This document shows, piece after piece, positions 1 to 9,511 of a stretch of 64,000 nt of DNA (position 1 is the first letter of the stretch; each line of letters opens with the position of its first letter). The DNA lies in the NCBI GenBank assembly GCA_963705515.1, contig CAVPJV010000001.1, positions 1 to 64,000 on the forward strand, written 5' to 3'. The notes under the pieces are model-generated. The model saw nothing but the letters and a program-made list of their open reading frames with translations, was not told where the DNA came from and searched no databases. Origin of the DNA: Gaiellasilicea sp963705515 (GTDB lineage: Bacteria; Actinomycetota; Thermoleophilia; Gaiellales; Gaiellaceae). A program made the position numbers and the translations under genes.

Positions 1-302
1 CGACGCCGTACCACCTTCATTTCGAGATCCACCCGGTCGGCCTGCTGCCGCTCGGCTACGACGGGGTCGTCAACCCGATGCCCTACCTGCTCGCCTGGCG
101 GCGGCTGGAGGACATCACCTTCGCGGCGGGCCGCGGCTGGGCGCCGCCGGTGCCGTCGAACGCGACCGCGCCGCGGCCGGCCGCGATCCTGCTCGGCTCG
201 ACCGACATCTCCAGCGCCAGCGGCCTCGATCCCGGCTCGCTGGACCGCGCGCTGACGGCCCCGGTCTCCCAGGGCGACAGCGCGGTTCTCGGCGCGGGCT
301 AG
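1..302 (+). CDS. M23 family metallopeptidase, C-terminal fragment
   Basis: The reading frame is open from base 3 and ends at TAG 300-302; the 5' part lies outside the window. The fragment begins with HLHFEIHP, the HxH zinc-binding motif that ends the catalytic domain of LytM/M23 peptidases, followed by NPMPYLLAW, typical of actinobacterial secreted M23 proteins. The family cleaves peptide crosslinks in peptidoglycan outside the membrane. The last 50 residues are low-complexity Ala/Ser/Gly. Family assignment rests on the HLHFE motif and its context; the upstream catalytic residues cannot be seen. Confidence 0.75.
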   Translation, partial: TPYHLHFEIHPVGLLPLGYDGVVNPMPYLLAWRRLEDITFAAGRGWAPPVPSNATAPRPAAILLGSTDISSASGLDPGSLDRALTAPVSQGDSAVLGAG

Positions 303-305
303 GAG

Positions 306-749
306 CTAGGCCGCGGCGTCGTTCGACGAGTTCGTGCTCGCCGGCGGCGTGTAGGTGTAGTCGTCCGACCCCTCGCCGGTGACCTTCTCCGTCAGCCAGG
401 CACGGGTTTGCGGGCCCGTGAACGGGTTGAAGAGAACGCCGATGATGATTCCGATCAGGAGCAGGAACGTGTTCCGGCCGCTGTGGTCCTCCTTGCCCTG
501 GATCCGGTTCGCCGCCGTGCGGATCTCCTCGACCGCCCGCTTCAGGTTGTCCTGAACGTCCTGGTCGGTCGCGGCGCGCATCGCGGTCGCGGTCAGGTTG
601 CGGTTGCCGAGCAACTCGGCGTAGACGTCCCGTGCAGCCTTGAACGCCTCCTTCAGGTTGTCGTGCAACTCGTCGTCGTGCAGAGCGCGGTCGACATAGG
701 GCTTCATCGTGTCGGCCGTGTCGTAGAGCCTCTCTTTGGTCTTGGCCAT
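306..749 (-). CDS. small membrane protein with duplicated helical segment, function unknown
   Basis: A 147-aa protein I cannot assign. Residues 24-47 and 62-85 are an internal repeat (HDNLKEAFKAAR against QDNLKRAVEEIR), both predicted amphipathic helices. One membrane segment lies at about 93-110, and the C-terminus is polar and Ser/Thr/Asn-rich. The start is supported by GGAAAGGA at 758-765, 8 nt upstream. It is convergent with the M23 gene and downstream of lon on the same strand. The layout resembles YtxH-like envelope proteins, but this is only a general similarity. Confidence 0.7.
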   Translation of the reverse strand: MAKTKERLYDTADTMKPYVDRALHDDELHDNLKEAFKAARDVYAELLGNRNLTATAMRAATDQDVQDNLKRAVEEIRTAANRIQGKEDHSGRNTFLLLIGIIIGVLFNPFTGPQTRAWLTEKVTGEGSDDYTYTPPASTNSSNDAAA

Positions 750-818
750 CCGGCCCGTCCTTTCCGTCTCGTGGTCGCCGGACCAGTGTTGCCGTACTGC
801 GATCCTTGCAAACGGGAG

Positions 819-3199
<2,381 letters not shown>

Positions 3200-3203
<4 letters not shown>

Positions 3204-3637
3204 GTCGTCTTACGCACGACGATGACGACGGCAGGCCCGGTGGGGGCACGCCGCGCGACCGGGAGGGTGATCCGGAGCATGCCGGCCTCGTAGGCTGCGC
3301 TCGCCGCGGCGGTGTCGATGTCCTGTTCGAGCGGGATCCGCCGCTCGAAGCGGCCGTACTCGATCTCGGCCTGCTGGTAGACCTGTCCAGGCACGCGGGG
3401 ACGGGCACGGCCGCCGGAGATCGTCAGTGCCCGCTCCTCGACCGAGAGCTCGATCGAGTCGGGGTCGACGCCGGCCAGCTCGACGACCACGACCAGCTGT
3501 GGCGGATCGTCGGTGAAGAAACAGTCGACCGCCGGCCGGAAGCCGTTCCGGATCCCGGAGAACCGCGGCATCTGCCAGAGACCGGCGAAGAGCTCCTCGA
3601 TCTCCCCCTGCAAACCCTGGATGTCGCGCCGCGGCAT
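3200..3637 (-). CDS. small heat shock protein, Hsp20 / alpha-crystallin family
   Basis: 145-aa holdase chaperone that binds unfolding proteins without ATP. An alpha-crystallin domain spans about residues 36-128, with the conserved end motif AAYEAGMLRITLP (A-x-x-x-G-x-L). The start at 3637 is chosen because TAACGT (3645-3650) sits 7 nt upstream as a leaderless -10 element; longer in-frame starts would run into the divergent gene. It is first in an operon with lon, an arrangement that joins holding and degradation of damaged proteins. No HrcA CIRCE or HspR HAIR repeat was noticed upstream. Confidence 0.93.
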
Positions 3638-3644
3638 GTGGGAG

Positions 3645-3650
3645 ACGTTA
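3645..3650 (-). promoter_or_regulatory. -10 element (TAACGT) of hsp20-lon
   Basis: TAACGT reads toward hsp20 and ends 7 nt before its ATG, with no Shine-Dalgarno sequence between, so the transcript is probably leaderless. Confidence 0.5.
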
Positions 3651-3660
3651 CCCCCCGCGA

Positions 3661-3666
3661 TACCAT
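3661..3666 (+). promoter_or_regulatory. -10 element (TACCAT) of the 42-aa ORF
   Basis: TACCAT lies 7 nt before the ATG at 3674. It is back to back with the hsp20 -10 element, with only 10 nt between the two hexamers. Confidence 0.45.
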
Positions 3667-3673
3667 CGAACCC

Positions 3674-3802
3674 ATGACACGGGTGCGGCGGATCCTGAAG
3701 CTGATCGGCGCTGCATTCGCCTTCGTGCTCTACGTCTGGTTCGCGGCCGTGCGCTCCGTGCCGGAGGTGAAGGCGCGGAAAGCGCGACGCCGCGCTCGTT
3801 AA
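3674..3802 (+). CDS. 42-aa basic single-pass membrane protein, unknown
   Basis: A short ORF (ATG 3674, TAA 3800-3802) encoding a basic N-terminus (MTRVRRILK), one hydrophobic stretch (LIGAAFAFVLYVWFAAV) and a very basic tail rich in Arg, Lys and Ala. A -10-like TACCAT sits 7 nt upstream, the same arrangement as at recognised genes here. The charge pattern predicts a membrane anchor with both basic ends near the membrane. I cannot name a function. It would be missed by length cut-offs. Confidence 0.5.
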   Translation: MTRVRRILKLIGAAFAFVLYVWFAAVRSVPEVKARKARRRAR

Positions 3803-3849
3803 CAGGATCCTGATGTGTCGAAACGGGTACCGCCGGGAAGCCGCCCTGA

Positions 3850-5085
3850 ATGCGTCTTTCCCTCGCCGCCGCTTGTGCCTGCGCGCTGATCGGGCTCTGC
3901 GCACCCGCGGCTGACGCCTCGCCGAACGTCCGCTTCGGGATCCAGGACGACGCCTGGCTCGCCCACGGCGGCGGCACGCTCGACGAGCGTCTCGACCGGC
4001 TCGAGCAGCTCGGCGTCGACGTCGTGCGGTTCAACCTGCACTGGGACCAGATCGAGCCGGCACGCGGCGAGTACGCCTGGGAGGACAGCGACGCAGTCCT
4101 CAACGGTCTCCGCGGCCGCGGGATCCCGGCCGTGGTCGGAATCGTCGGGTCGCCCGGGTGGGCGAATGGCGGCCGGGCGACGAACTTCGCCCCGGGCGCG
4201 TCCTCGTTCGCCGGCTTCGCCCGGGCCGCCGCCACGCGCTACCGCTGGGTGACGCAGTGGCTGATGTGGAACGAGCCCAACCAGGCGCGCTGGCTGCGGC
4301 CGACTTCGCCGAGCGTCTACGTCCGCCAGATCCTCAATCCCGGCTATGCGGCGATCCACGCCGTGATCCCGCGGGCGAAGGTCGCGGGCGGCGTCACCGC
4401 GCCGCGCGGCTCGAGCGGCGGCGTCTCGCCCGTCACGTGGATCCGCGGCATGCGCAGCGCCCACGCGCGGCTCGACGCCTACGCGCACCATCCCTACCCC
4501 TCGAGCAGCCGTGAGACGCCGTTCACCGGCGGCTGCGGTCACTGCGAGACGATCACGATGGCGACGCTCGAGAAGCTGATCGCCGAGGTCGGGCGCGCCT
4601 TCGGCCCGAAGCGGATCTGGCTGACCGAGTACGCCTACCAGACCGGGGCCTACGGCGTCACCCAGCAGCGGCAGGCCGAGCTGCTCGGCCAGTCGGGGCT
4701 CCGTGCGCACAAGGCCGCCCGCGTCGACATGCTGATCCACTACCTCGTCAAGGACGAGCCGCAGGCGAGCCGCTTCCAGAGCGGTCTCTTCAACATTGCC
4801 GGCCGTCCGAAGCTCGCTGCGCTCGCGTTCCCGTTCCCGATCGCCCAGGCCGGGCGGAGCGGCGGCAAGCTCGTGCTGTGGGGTCAGGTCCGTCCGCGCA
4901 GCGGCGTCCAGTCCTACCGCGTCCAGGTCCGCATCGGAGGCGGCGCCTGGCGCTTCAGCGGCGGGCTGCGCAGCACGAGCGCGCGTGGCTTCTTCAGCGC
5001 GCCGGTGGCGGCGCCGGCGGGTGCGAGCGTCCGCATCCACTCGCCGCAGGACCGCGCCTACAGCGCCACGATCCGCGCCCGCTAG
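3850..5085 (+). CDS. secreted glycoside hydrolase, clan GH-A type (GH39/GH5-like)
   Basis: 411 aa with a signal peptide (residues 1-23, ending ADA-S). The body is a TIM-barrel glycosidase of the retaining clan A type: the acid/base Glu is E142 in WNEPN, and the nucleophile is probably E260 in RIWLTEYAYQT. About 85 C-terminal residues form a separate beta-rich tail (VQVRIGGGAWRFSG) that may bind carbohydrate or the cell wall. Substrate is unknown; similar barrels occur in GH39, GH5 and uncharacterised actinobacterial families. It lies before a membrane protein and the rhamnose genes, but no link to them is shown. Confidence 0.8.
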   Translation: MRLSLAAACACALIGLCAPAADASPNVRFGIQDDAWLAHGGGTLDERLDRLEQLGVDVVRFNLHWDQIEPARGEYAWEDSDAVLNGLRGRGIPAVVGIVGSPGWANGGRATNFAPGASSFAGFARAAATRYRWVTQWLMWNEPNQARWLRPTSPSVYVRQILNPGYAAIHAVIPRAKVAGGVTAPRGSSGGVSPVTWIRGMRSAHARLDAYAHHPYPSSSRETPFTGGCGHCETITMATLEKLIAEVGRAFGPKRIWLTEYAYQTGAYGVTQQRQAELLGQSGLRAHKAARVDMLIHYLVKDEPQASRFQSGLFNIAGRPKLAALAFPFPIAQAGRSGGKLVLWGQVRPRSGVQSYRVQVRIGGGAWRFSGGLRSTSARGFFSAPVAAPAGASVRIHSPQDRAYSATIRAR

Positions 5086-5100
5086 ACGCCCGCGCGCAGC

Positions 5101-5106
5101 TACGTT
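5101..5106 (+). promoter_or_regulatory. -10 element (TACGTT) of the YczE-like gene
   Basis: TACGTT ends 6 nt before the GTG at 5113, with no ribosome-binding site between: a leaderless layout. Confidence 0.45.
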
Positions 5107-5112
5107 CAGAAC

Positions 5113-5763
5113 GTGCTCGCGCCACCTGCCCTCCACGGCGGCTTCGCCTCCCGAGTTGCGTGGCTCGTGACCGGGCTCTTCCTCTGTGCGTGCGGAATCG
5201 TCCTCTTCCTCGAGTCCGAGCTGGGCCTGCCGCCGTGGGACGTGCTCCACCAGGGTCTCGCCGAGCAGCTCGGAATCTCCTTCGGCGCCGCCAACCTGCT
5301 CGTCTCCGTCGTCGTGTTCGTGCTCGTCTGGCGCCTGAAGGCGACAATCGGGCTGGGGACGCTGCTGAACGCGATTCTCATCGGCTCGTTCGTGATCGCC
5401 CTCACTGCGATCGACGCCGTCGACGCGCTCTCGGAGGAGTCGCTCGGCGTCCGGATCGGGCTGATCGCGGCGGCGCTCCTCTGCTTCGGCGTCGGCTCGG
5501 CGTTCTACATCTGCGCGTCGCTCGGCGCCGGTCCGCGCGACTCGCTGATGCTCGTCACGTCGCGGGGTCTCGGGGTCAGGCTCGGCACTGCGCGCACCGG
5601 GCTCGAGCTCGCTGCACTCGTCGTCGGCTTCCTCCTCGGCGGCACCGTCGGGGTCGGCACGCTCGTCTTCGCGGTCGGGATCGGCCCCGTCGTCGAGGTC
5701 TCGTTCTGGCTGCTGGGGCGCACGCCCCTGGCGGCTCCCGCAGTAGCATCGTCGGCGGCATGA
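5113..5763 (+). CDS. YczE/YitT-like integral membrane protein
   Basis: 216-aa polytopic membrane protein with about five hydrophobic segments. Residues 34-52 (ESELGLPPWDVLHQGL) and the later SLGAGPRDSLMLVTS segment match the repeated G-x-x-PWD / G-x-GPRD motifs of the YczE/YyaS/YitT family, whose transport substrate is unknown. It starts at GTG 5113, supported by TACGTT 6 nt upstream. It stands alone, followed by a 130-nt spacer holding three strong hairpins before rmlA. Confidence 0.8.
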   Translation: MLAPPALHGGFASRVAWLVTGLFLCACGIVLFLESELGLPPWDVLHQGLAEQLGISFGAANLLVSVVVFVLVWRLKATIGLGTLLNAILIGSFVIALTAIDAVDALSEESLGVRIGLIAAALLCFGVGSAFYICASLGAGPRDSLMLVTSRGLGVRLGTARTGLELAALVVGFLLGGTVGVGTLVFAVGIGPVVEVSFWLLGRTPLAAPAVASSAA

Positions 5764-5785
5764 TCGCTCGCCTTCGGCTCGCTCT

Positions 5786-5812
5786 CGTGGGGGAAACCAT
5801 GTTTCCCCCACG
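5786..5812. terminator. perfect 12-bp hairpin (first of a pair)
   Basis: Arms 5786-5797 and 5801-5812 (CGTGGGGGAAAC with its complement) enclose a CAT loop. It lies 22 nt after the YczE-like stop codon. No T-run follows, so it could be a factor-assisted terminator or an RNA regulatory element. Confidence 0.55.
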
Positions 5813-5834
5813 TACCCCCTTCTTCCTCTCTCGT

Positions 5835-5860
5835 GTGGGGGAACCTCCCGGTTCCCCCAC
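5835..5860. terminator. perfect 11-bp hairpin (second of a pair)
   Basis: Arms 5835-5845 (GTGGGGGAACC) and 5850-5860 enclose TCCC. The arm is nearly the same as in the hairpin at 5786-5812, so the two are diverged copies standing 22 nt apart. Confidence 0.55.
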
Positions 5861-5872
5861 GCCCCCTCCCCG

Positions 5873-5897
5873 TCATGACCCGAGGATCAGGTCATGA
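5873..5897 (+). promoter_or_regulatory. inverted repeat covering the rmlA start codon
   Basis: TCATGACC (5873-5880) and GGTCATGA (5890-5897) are perfect 8-bp arms with a 9-nt spacer. The right arm contains the ATG of rmlA (5894-5896). Folded as RNA it would hide the start codon; as DNA it could be an operator. Confidence 0.5.
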
Positions 5898-6679
5898 GGG
5901 CAAAGGGACTGATCGCGGCCGGGGGCGAGGCCACCCGGCTCGGTGAGCTGACGCGCGTCGTCAACAAGCACCTGCTCCCGGTGGGCGACTGGCCGATGAT
6001 CTTCTACCCGCTGCAGCTGCTCCAGCTGGCCGGCGTCGAGGAGGTGATGATCGTCACCGGCCAGGGCCATGCGGGGCAGGTGATCGACCTGCTCGGCAAC
6101 GGGCGGATGAGCCAGCGCGGGAACAGCGATCCGCTCTTCGACCTCGATCTGACCTACAAGGTCCAGGTCGAGGCGGGCGGGATCGCACAGGTCGTCGGCA
6201 TGGCCGAGAGCTTCGCCGGGAACGACGATCTCGTCGTCTGCCTGGGCGACAACATCTTCGAGTACGCGGAGGCGGCGGCGATCCGCAGCTTCGTCGACGG
6301 CGACGACGGCGCGGCCGTGTTCGTCAAGGAAGTGCCCGACCCGGAGCGCTTCGGCGTCGTCGTCTACGGCGACGAGGACCGGGTCGTCGACGTGGTCGAG
6401 AAGGCCGGAGTCGTCGACATGCGCTATGACGCGCCGCCGTCGAGCGACGCCGTCGTCGGCCTCTACTGCTACTCGCCGGACGTGTTCGAGTTGATCCGCG
6501 GCCTCGAGCCCTCGTCCCGGGGCGAGCTCGAGATCACCGACGTCAACCGCCACTACGCCGAGAGCGGCACGCTGGCGTGCCACCGCGTCACCGGCTGGTG
6601 GGAGGACGCGGGGACGCAGGATTCCCTGCGCGAGATCGGCGCCTTGATCCAGCGCACGGGCGTCAACAAGCTCGCATGA
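5894..6679 (+). CDS. rmlA: glucose-1-phosphate thymidylyltransferase (RmlA-like)
   Basis: 261-aa sugar-phosphate nucleotidyltransferase, first step of dTDP-L-rhamnose synthesis (glucose-1-phosphate + dTTP). The N-terminal signature LIAAGGEATRLGELT corresponds to GGxGTRLxPLT with Ala for one Gly; K25 in NKHLLPV and D119 in CLGDN are the expected substrate and metal residues. It is about 30 residues shorter than classical RmlA and lacks part of the C-terminal allosteric region. Its stop overlaps the rmlC start as ATGA. A palindrome spans its start codon. The dTTP specificity is inferred from its neighbours. Confidence 0.88.
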   Translation: MRAKGLIAAGGEATRLGELTRVVNKHLLPVGDWPMIFYPLQLLQLAGVEEVMIVTGQGHAGQVIDLLGNGRMSQRGNSDPLFDLDLTYKVQVEAGGIAQVVGMAESFAGNDDLVVCLGDNIFEYAEAAAIRSFVDGDDGAAVFVKEVPDPERFGVVVYGDEDRVVDVVEKAGVVDMRYDAPPSSDAVVGLYCYSPDVFELIRGLEPSSRGELEITDVNRHYAESGTLACHRVTGWWEDAGTQDSLREIGALIQRTGVNKLA

Positions 6680-7143
6680 TCGACGGCCTGCTCCGGATCC
6701 CGCTCCGCCGCTTCGAGGACGAGCGCGGCTGGTTCGCCGAGATCCGGCGCGAGTCACTGCTGCCGAAGCAGACGCGGCAGACCAACCTCTCCTTCTCGCG
6801 GAAGGGCGTTCTCCGCGGCCTCCACTACCACGAGCGGGGCCAGGACGACCTCTTCGTCTGCCTGCAGGGCATGGCGCGCGTCGTCGTGCTCGATCGCGAG
6901 AGCGGTGAGACCTTCACGGAGGACATCGGCGACGACAACCCGGTCGCGCTCTACATCCCGGGCCGGCACGCGCACGGCTTCGAGGCTCTCACCGATCTGT
7001 ACTTCTGCTACCACGTCACCGAGGAGTACGACCCCGCCGACCCGGACGAGCAGGGGATCTGCTGGGCCGACCCGCGCGTGAAACACCTCTGGAGCACGGA
7101 CACGCCGCTCCTCTCCGAGCGGGACCTGCAGGCGTGTATCTAG
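6676..7143 (+). CDS. rmlC: dTDP-4-dehydrorhamnose 3,5-epimerase
   Basis: 155-aa cupin-fold epimerase of the third dTDP-rhamnose step. VLRGLHYHERGQ at about 45-56 contains the catalytic His (H50), and PGRHAHGF with DLYFCYHVTEEYDP are the other family landmarks. The start is the ATG inside the ATGA overlap with rmlA; reading further upstream gives rmlA in another frame. It is shorter than the usual 180-200 aa, with a reduced C-terminus. It overlaps rmlD by 10 nt. Confidence 0.93.
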   Translation: MIDGLLRIPLRRFEDERGWFAEIRRESLLPKQTRQTNLSFSRKGVLRGLHYHERGQDDLFVCLQGMARVVVLDRESGETFTEDIGDDNPVALYIPGRHAHGFEALTDLYFCYHVTEEYDPADPDEQGICWADPRVKHLWSTDTPLLSERDLQACI

Positions 7144-7937
7144 TCACGGGCGCCGGCGGGCAGCTCGGCCGAGCACTCGCCGAGGAGTTCTCACCGGACG
7201 GTGTCACCGCGCTGACACGCGCCGACTGGGACGTGGAGCTGCCGCCCCCGGCCGGGCTCGAGCCGCCCGACATCGTTCTCCACGCCGCCGCGTGGACGAA
7301 CGTCGACGGCGCCGAGTCGGATCCACAGGGTGCTGCGGCCGTCAACGTCGGCGGGACGGCGAACGTCGCCGCTCTCGGCGCGCCGCTCGTCTACTACTCG
7401 ACCGACTACGTCTTCGACGGCCGCGCCCAGGAGCCGTATGTCGAGTCGGACGGGCCGAACCCGCAGTCCGCCTACGGGCGGACGAAGCTCCACGGCGAGG
7501 CGGCCGCGGGCGAGCGAGCGTGGATCGTCCGCTCCTCGTGGCTCTTCGGCCCGACCGGCAACAACTTCGTCCGCACGATGCTGCGGCTCGGCGAGGAGCG
7601 GGAGGAGGTCGCGGTCGTCGACGACCAGCGGGGGTCGCCGACCTTCGTCGGCCACCTCGCCGCCGCGACGCGTCAGATCCTGCTCCTGCCGCACGGCGTC
7701 TACCACGTCGCCGCCGGCGGCGACACGACCTGGGCCGACTTCGCCGAGGCGATCTTCGAGGAGGCGGGTCTCGACACCCGCGTCCGCCGGATCACGACGG
7801 CCGAGCTCGCCCGTCCGGCGCCGCGCCCGGCCTACTCGGTGCTGCGGAGCGAGAAGGGCGCGCCGACATTGCCGCACTGGCGCGACGGCCTGCGCGAGAC
7901 GATCGCCGCCATCCGAGCCGGGGCCGTCAGCGAATAG
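7134..7937 (+). CDS. rmlD: dTDP-4-dehydrorhamnose reductase
   Basis: 267-aa extended SDR that makes dTDP-L-rhamnose using NAD(P)H. The Rossmann motif TGAGGQLG is at 5-12. The catalytic Y114 and K118 lie in SAYGRTKLHGE, and YYSTDYVFDG is the conserved RmlD strand. It starts with GTG inside the end of rmlC. Family length is normal. An SRPBCC gene follows 6 nt later. Confidence 0.94.
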   Translation: MYLVTGAGGQLGRALAEEFSPDGVTALTRADWDVELPPPAGLEPPDIVLHAAAWTNVDGAESDPQGAAAVNVGGTANVAALGAPLVYYSTDYVFDGRAQEPYVESDGPNPQSAYGRTKLHGEAAAGERAWIVRSSWLFGPTGNNFVRTMLRLGEEREEVAVVDDQRGSPTFVGHLAAATRQILLLPHGVYHVAAGGDTTWADFAEAIFEEAGLDTRVRRITTAELARPAPRPAYSVLRSEKGAPTLPHWRDGLRETIAAIRAGAVSE

Positions 7938-7943
7938 ACCTGC

Positions 7944-8414
7944 GTGGCCGGCTACTCGTTCCTCACGACCTGGATCCTCGGCGCCCCGCGGGAGGACGTC
8001 TGGGACGCGATCTACGAGATCGAGCAGTGGCCGAGCTGGTGGCGCGGGGTCAAGCGCGTCGACAAGCTCGAGCACGGCAACGGTGACGGGGTCGGCGCGC
8101 GCTACCGCCACGAGTGGCGCAGCGTCATCCCCTATCCCGTCCGCTTCGAGACGCGGATCACGAGCATCGAGCGTCCGTTCCTGATCGAAGCGGAGGCTGC
8201 CGGCGAGCTGGCCGGCACCGGCCGCTGGCGCTTCTTCGACGGCCGCGAGACGGCGGTCACGTACGAGTGGAACGTCCAGACGACCCGGCCGTGGATGAAC
8301 CTGCTCGCGCCGATCGCACGGCCCGTCTTCCGCTGGAATCACAACGTCGTCATGCACCAGGGCGGCCGAGGACTGGCCGATTTGCTGGGGGCGAGGCTCC
8401 TAGCCGTCACGTAA
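7944..8414 (+). CDS. SRPBCC (START-like) family protein
   Basis: 156 aa, starting at GTG 7944. The order of elements (PREDVWDAIYEIEQWPSWW near the N-terminus, a curved beta sheet, then a long C-terminal helix with VMHQGGRGLADLL) is that of polyketide-cyclase/START-like lipid-binding proteins. It lacks obvious catalytic residues, and the ligand is unknown. Position between rmlD and rmlB, 6 nt after rmlD, suggests co-transcription and perhaps a role with a lipid-linked or cell-wall rhamnose product; that role is inference. Confidence 0.8.
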   Translation: MAGYSFLTTWILGAPREDVWDAIYEIEQWPSWWRGVKRVDKLEHGNGDGVGARYRHEWRSVIPYPVRFETRITSIERPFLIEAEAAGELAGTGRWRFFDGRETAVTYEWNVQTTRPWMNLLAPIARPVFRWNHNVVMHQGGRGLADLLGARLLAVT

Positions 8415-8417
8415 CCT
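8412..8417 (+). promoter_or_regulatory. -10 element (TAACCT) of rmlB
   Basis: TAACCT ends 7 nt before the rmlB ATG and overlaps the end of the SRPBCC gene, so rmlB may have its own leaderless transcript. Confidence 0.45.
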
Positions 8418-8424
8418 GAGCGCG

Positions 8425-9417
8425 ATGCGCGTGCTCGTCACCGGCGGGGCCGGGTTCATCGGCTCCCACTTCGCCAAGCGGCTCAGGGCTGCGGGCGACG
8501 ACGTGCGCGTGCTCGACAAGCTGACGTACTCCGGCAACCCGGCGAACCTCGATGGCACCGGGATCGAGCTCGTCGCCGCTGACATCTGCGACGCCGACGC
8601 GGTCGCCGAGGCCGCGGCCGGCTTCGACGCGATCGTCAACTTCGCCGCCGAGACCCATGTCGACCGCTCGATCCTCGGCGCGACGGACTTCGGCCGGACC
8701 GAGTTCTTCGGCACGCAGGTGCTGCTCGAGGAGGTGCGTCGCACCGGCGCGCGCTTCGTTCAGGTCTCGACCGACGAGGTGTACGGCGACCTTGCGGACG
8801 GCGGCTCGGCCGCCGAGACGGATCCGATCAAGCCGTCCAGCCCCTACAGCGTCGCCAAGGCCGCCGGCGACCTGCACATCCCCGCCTATGCGCGCACGTT
8901 CGGCGTCAACGCGTCGATCACGCGGGGATCGAACACCTACGGCCCGAACCAGTATCCGGAGAAGCTGATCCCGCTGATGACCACGAATGCGCTCGCGGGC
9001 GAGCCGCTGCCGGTCTACGGCGACGGCCGTCAGATCCGCGACTGGCTCTGGGTCGAGGATCACTGCGCCGGAATCGAGCTCGTGCTGCGGGAGGGCACGG
9101 CCGGCGAGGTCTACAACGTCGGCGGCGACGACGAGCGCGAGAACGTTGAGATCGTGGCGCGCATCCTCGAGCTGACCGGGGCCGACGAGTCGCTGATCCG
9201 CCACGTCGAGGACCGGGCGGGACACGACCGCCGCTACTCGCTCGACACCGCCAAGCTGCGTGCACTCGGCTGGGCGCCGCAGAAGCCGTTCGAGGAGGGC
9301 ATCGCGGAGACTGTCACCTGGTATCAGGACAATCGCGCCTGGTGGGAGCCGATCAAGTCCGGCGAGTACCGCGAGTACTACGAGCGCCAGTACGCCGCCA
9401 GGCTCGCCAACTCCTGA
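8425..9417 (+). CDS. rmlB: dTDP-glucose 4,6-dehydratase
   Basis: 330-aa SDR dehydratase of the second dTDP-rhamnose step. NAD-binding TGGAGFIGS lies at 6-14; the catalytic triad T116-D117-E118 is in VSTDEVYGD, and Y141/K145 in SPYSVAKAAGD. NFAAETHVDRSI is also canonical. With rmlA, rmlC and rmlD the pathway is complete in this cluster. Its gene is separated from them by the SRPBCC gene and probably has its own promoter. Confidence 0.95.
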   Translation: MRVLVTGGAGFIGSHFAKRLRAAGDDVRVLDKLTYSGNPANLDGTGIELVAADICDADAVAEAAAGFDAIVNFAAETHVDRSILGATDFGRTEFFGTQVLLEEVRRTGARFVQVSTDEVYGDLADGGSAAETDPIKPSSPYSVAKAAGDLHIPAYARTFGVNASITRGSNTYGPNQYPEKLIPLMTTNALAGEPLPVYGDGRQIRDWLWVEDHCAGIELVLREGTAGEVYNVGGDDERENVEIVARILELTGADESLIRHVEDRAGHDRRYSLDTAKLRALGWAPQKPFEEGIAETVTWYQDNRAWWEPIKSGEYREYYERQYAARLANS

Positions 9418-9511
9418 CAGCCGCAGGAACGGGGTCTCCGCGAGTTGAAGGTTCGGTAAAGAAGCCCTGGATGCAGGCCAGGTTCAGCTAGCCTCGGCGT
9501 CGGGTCGCCCC

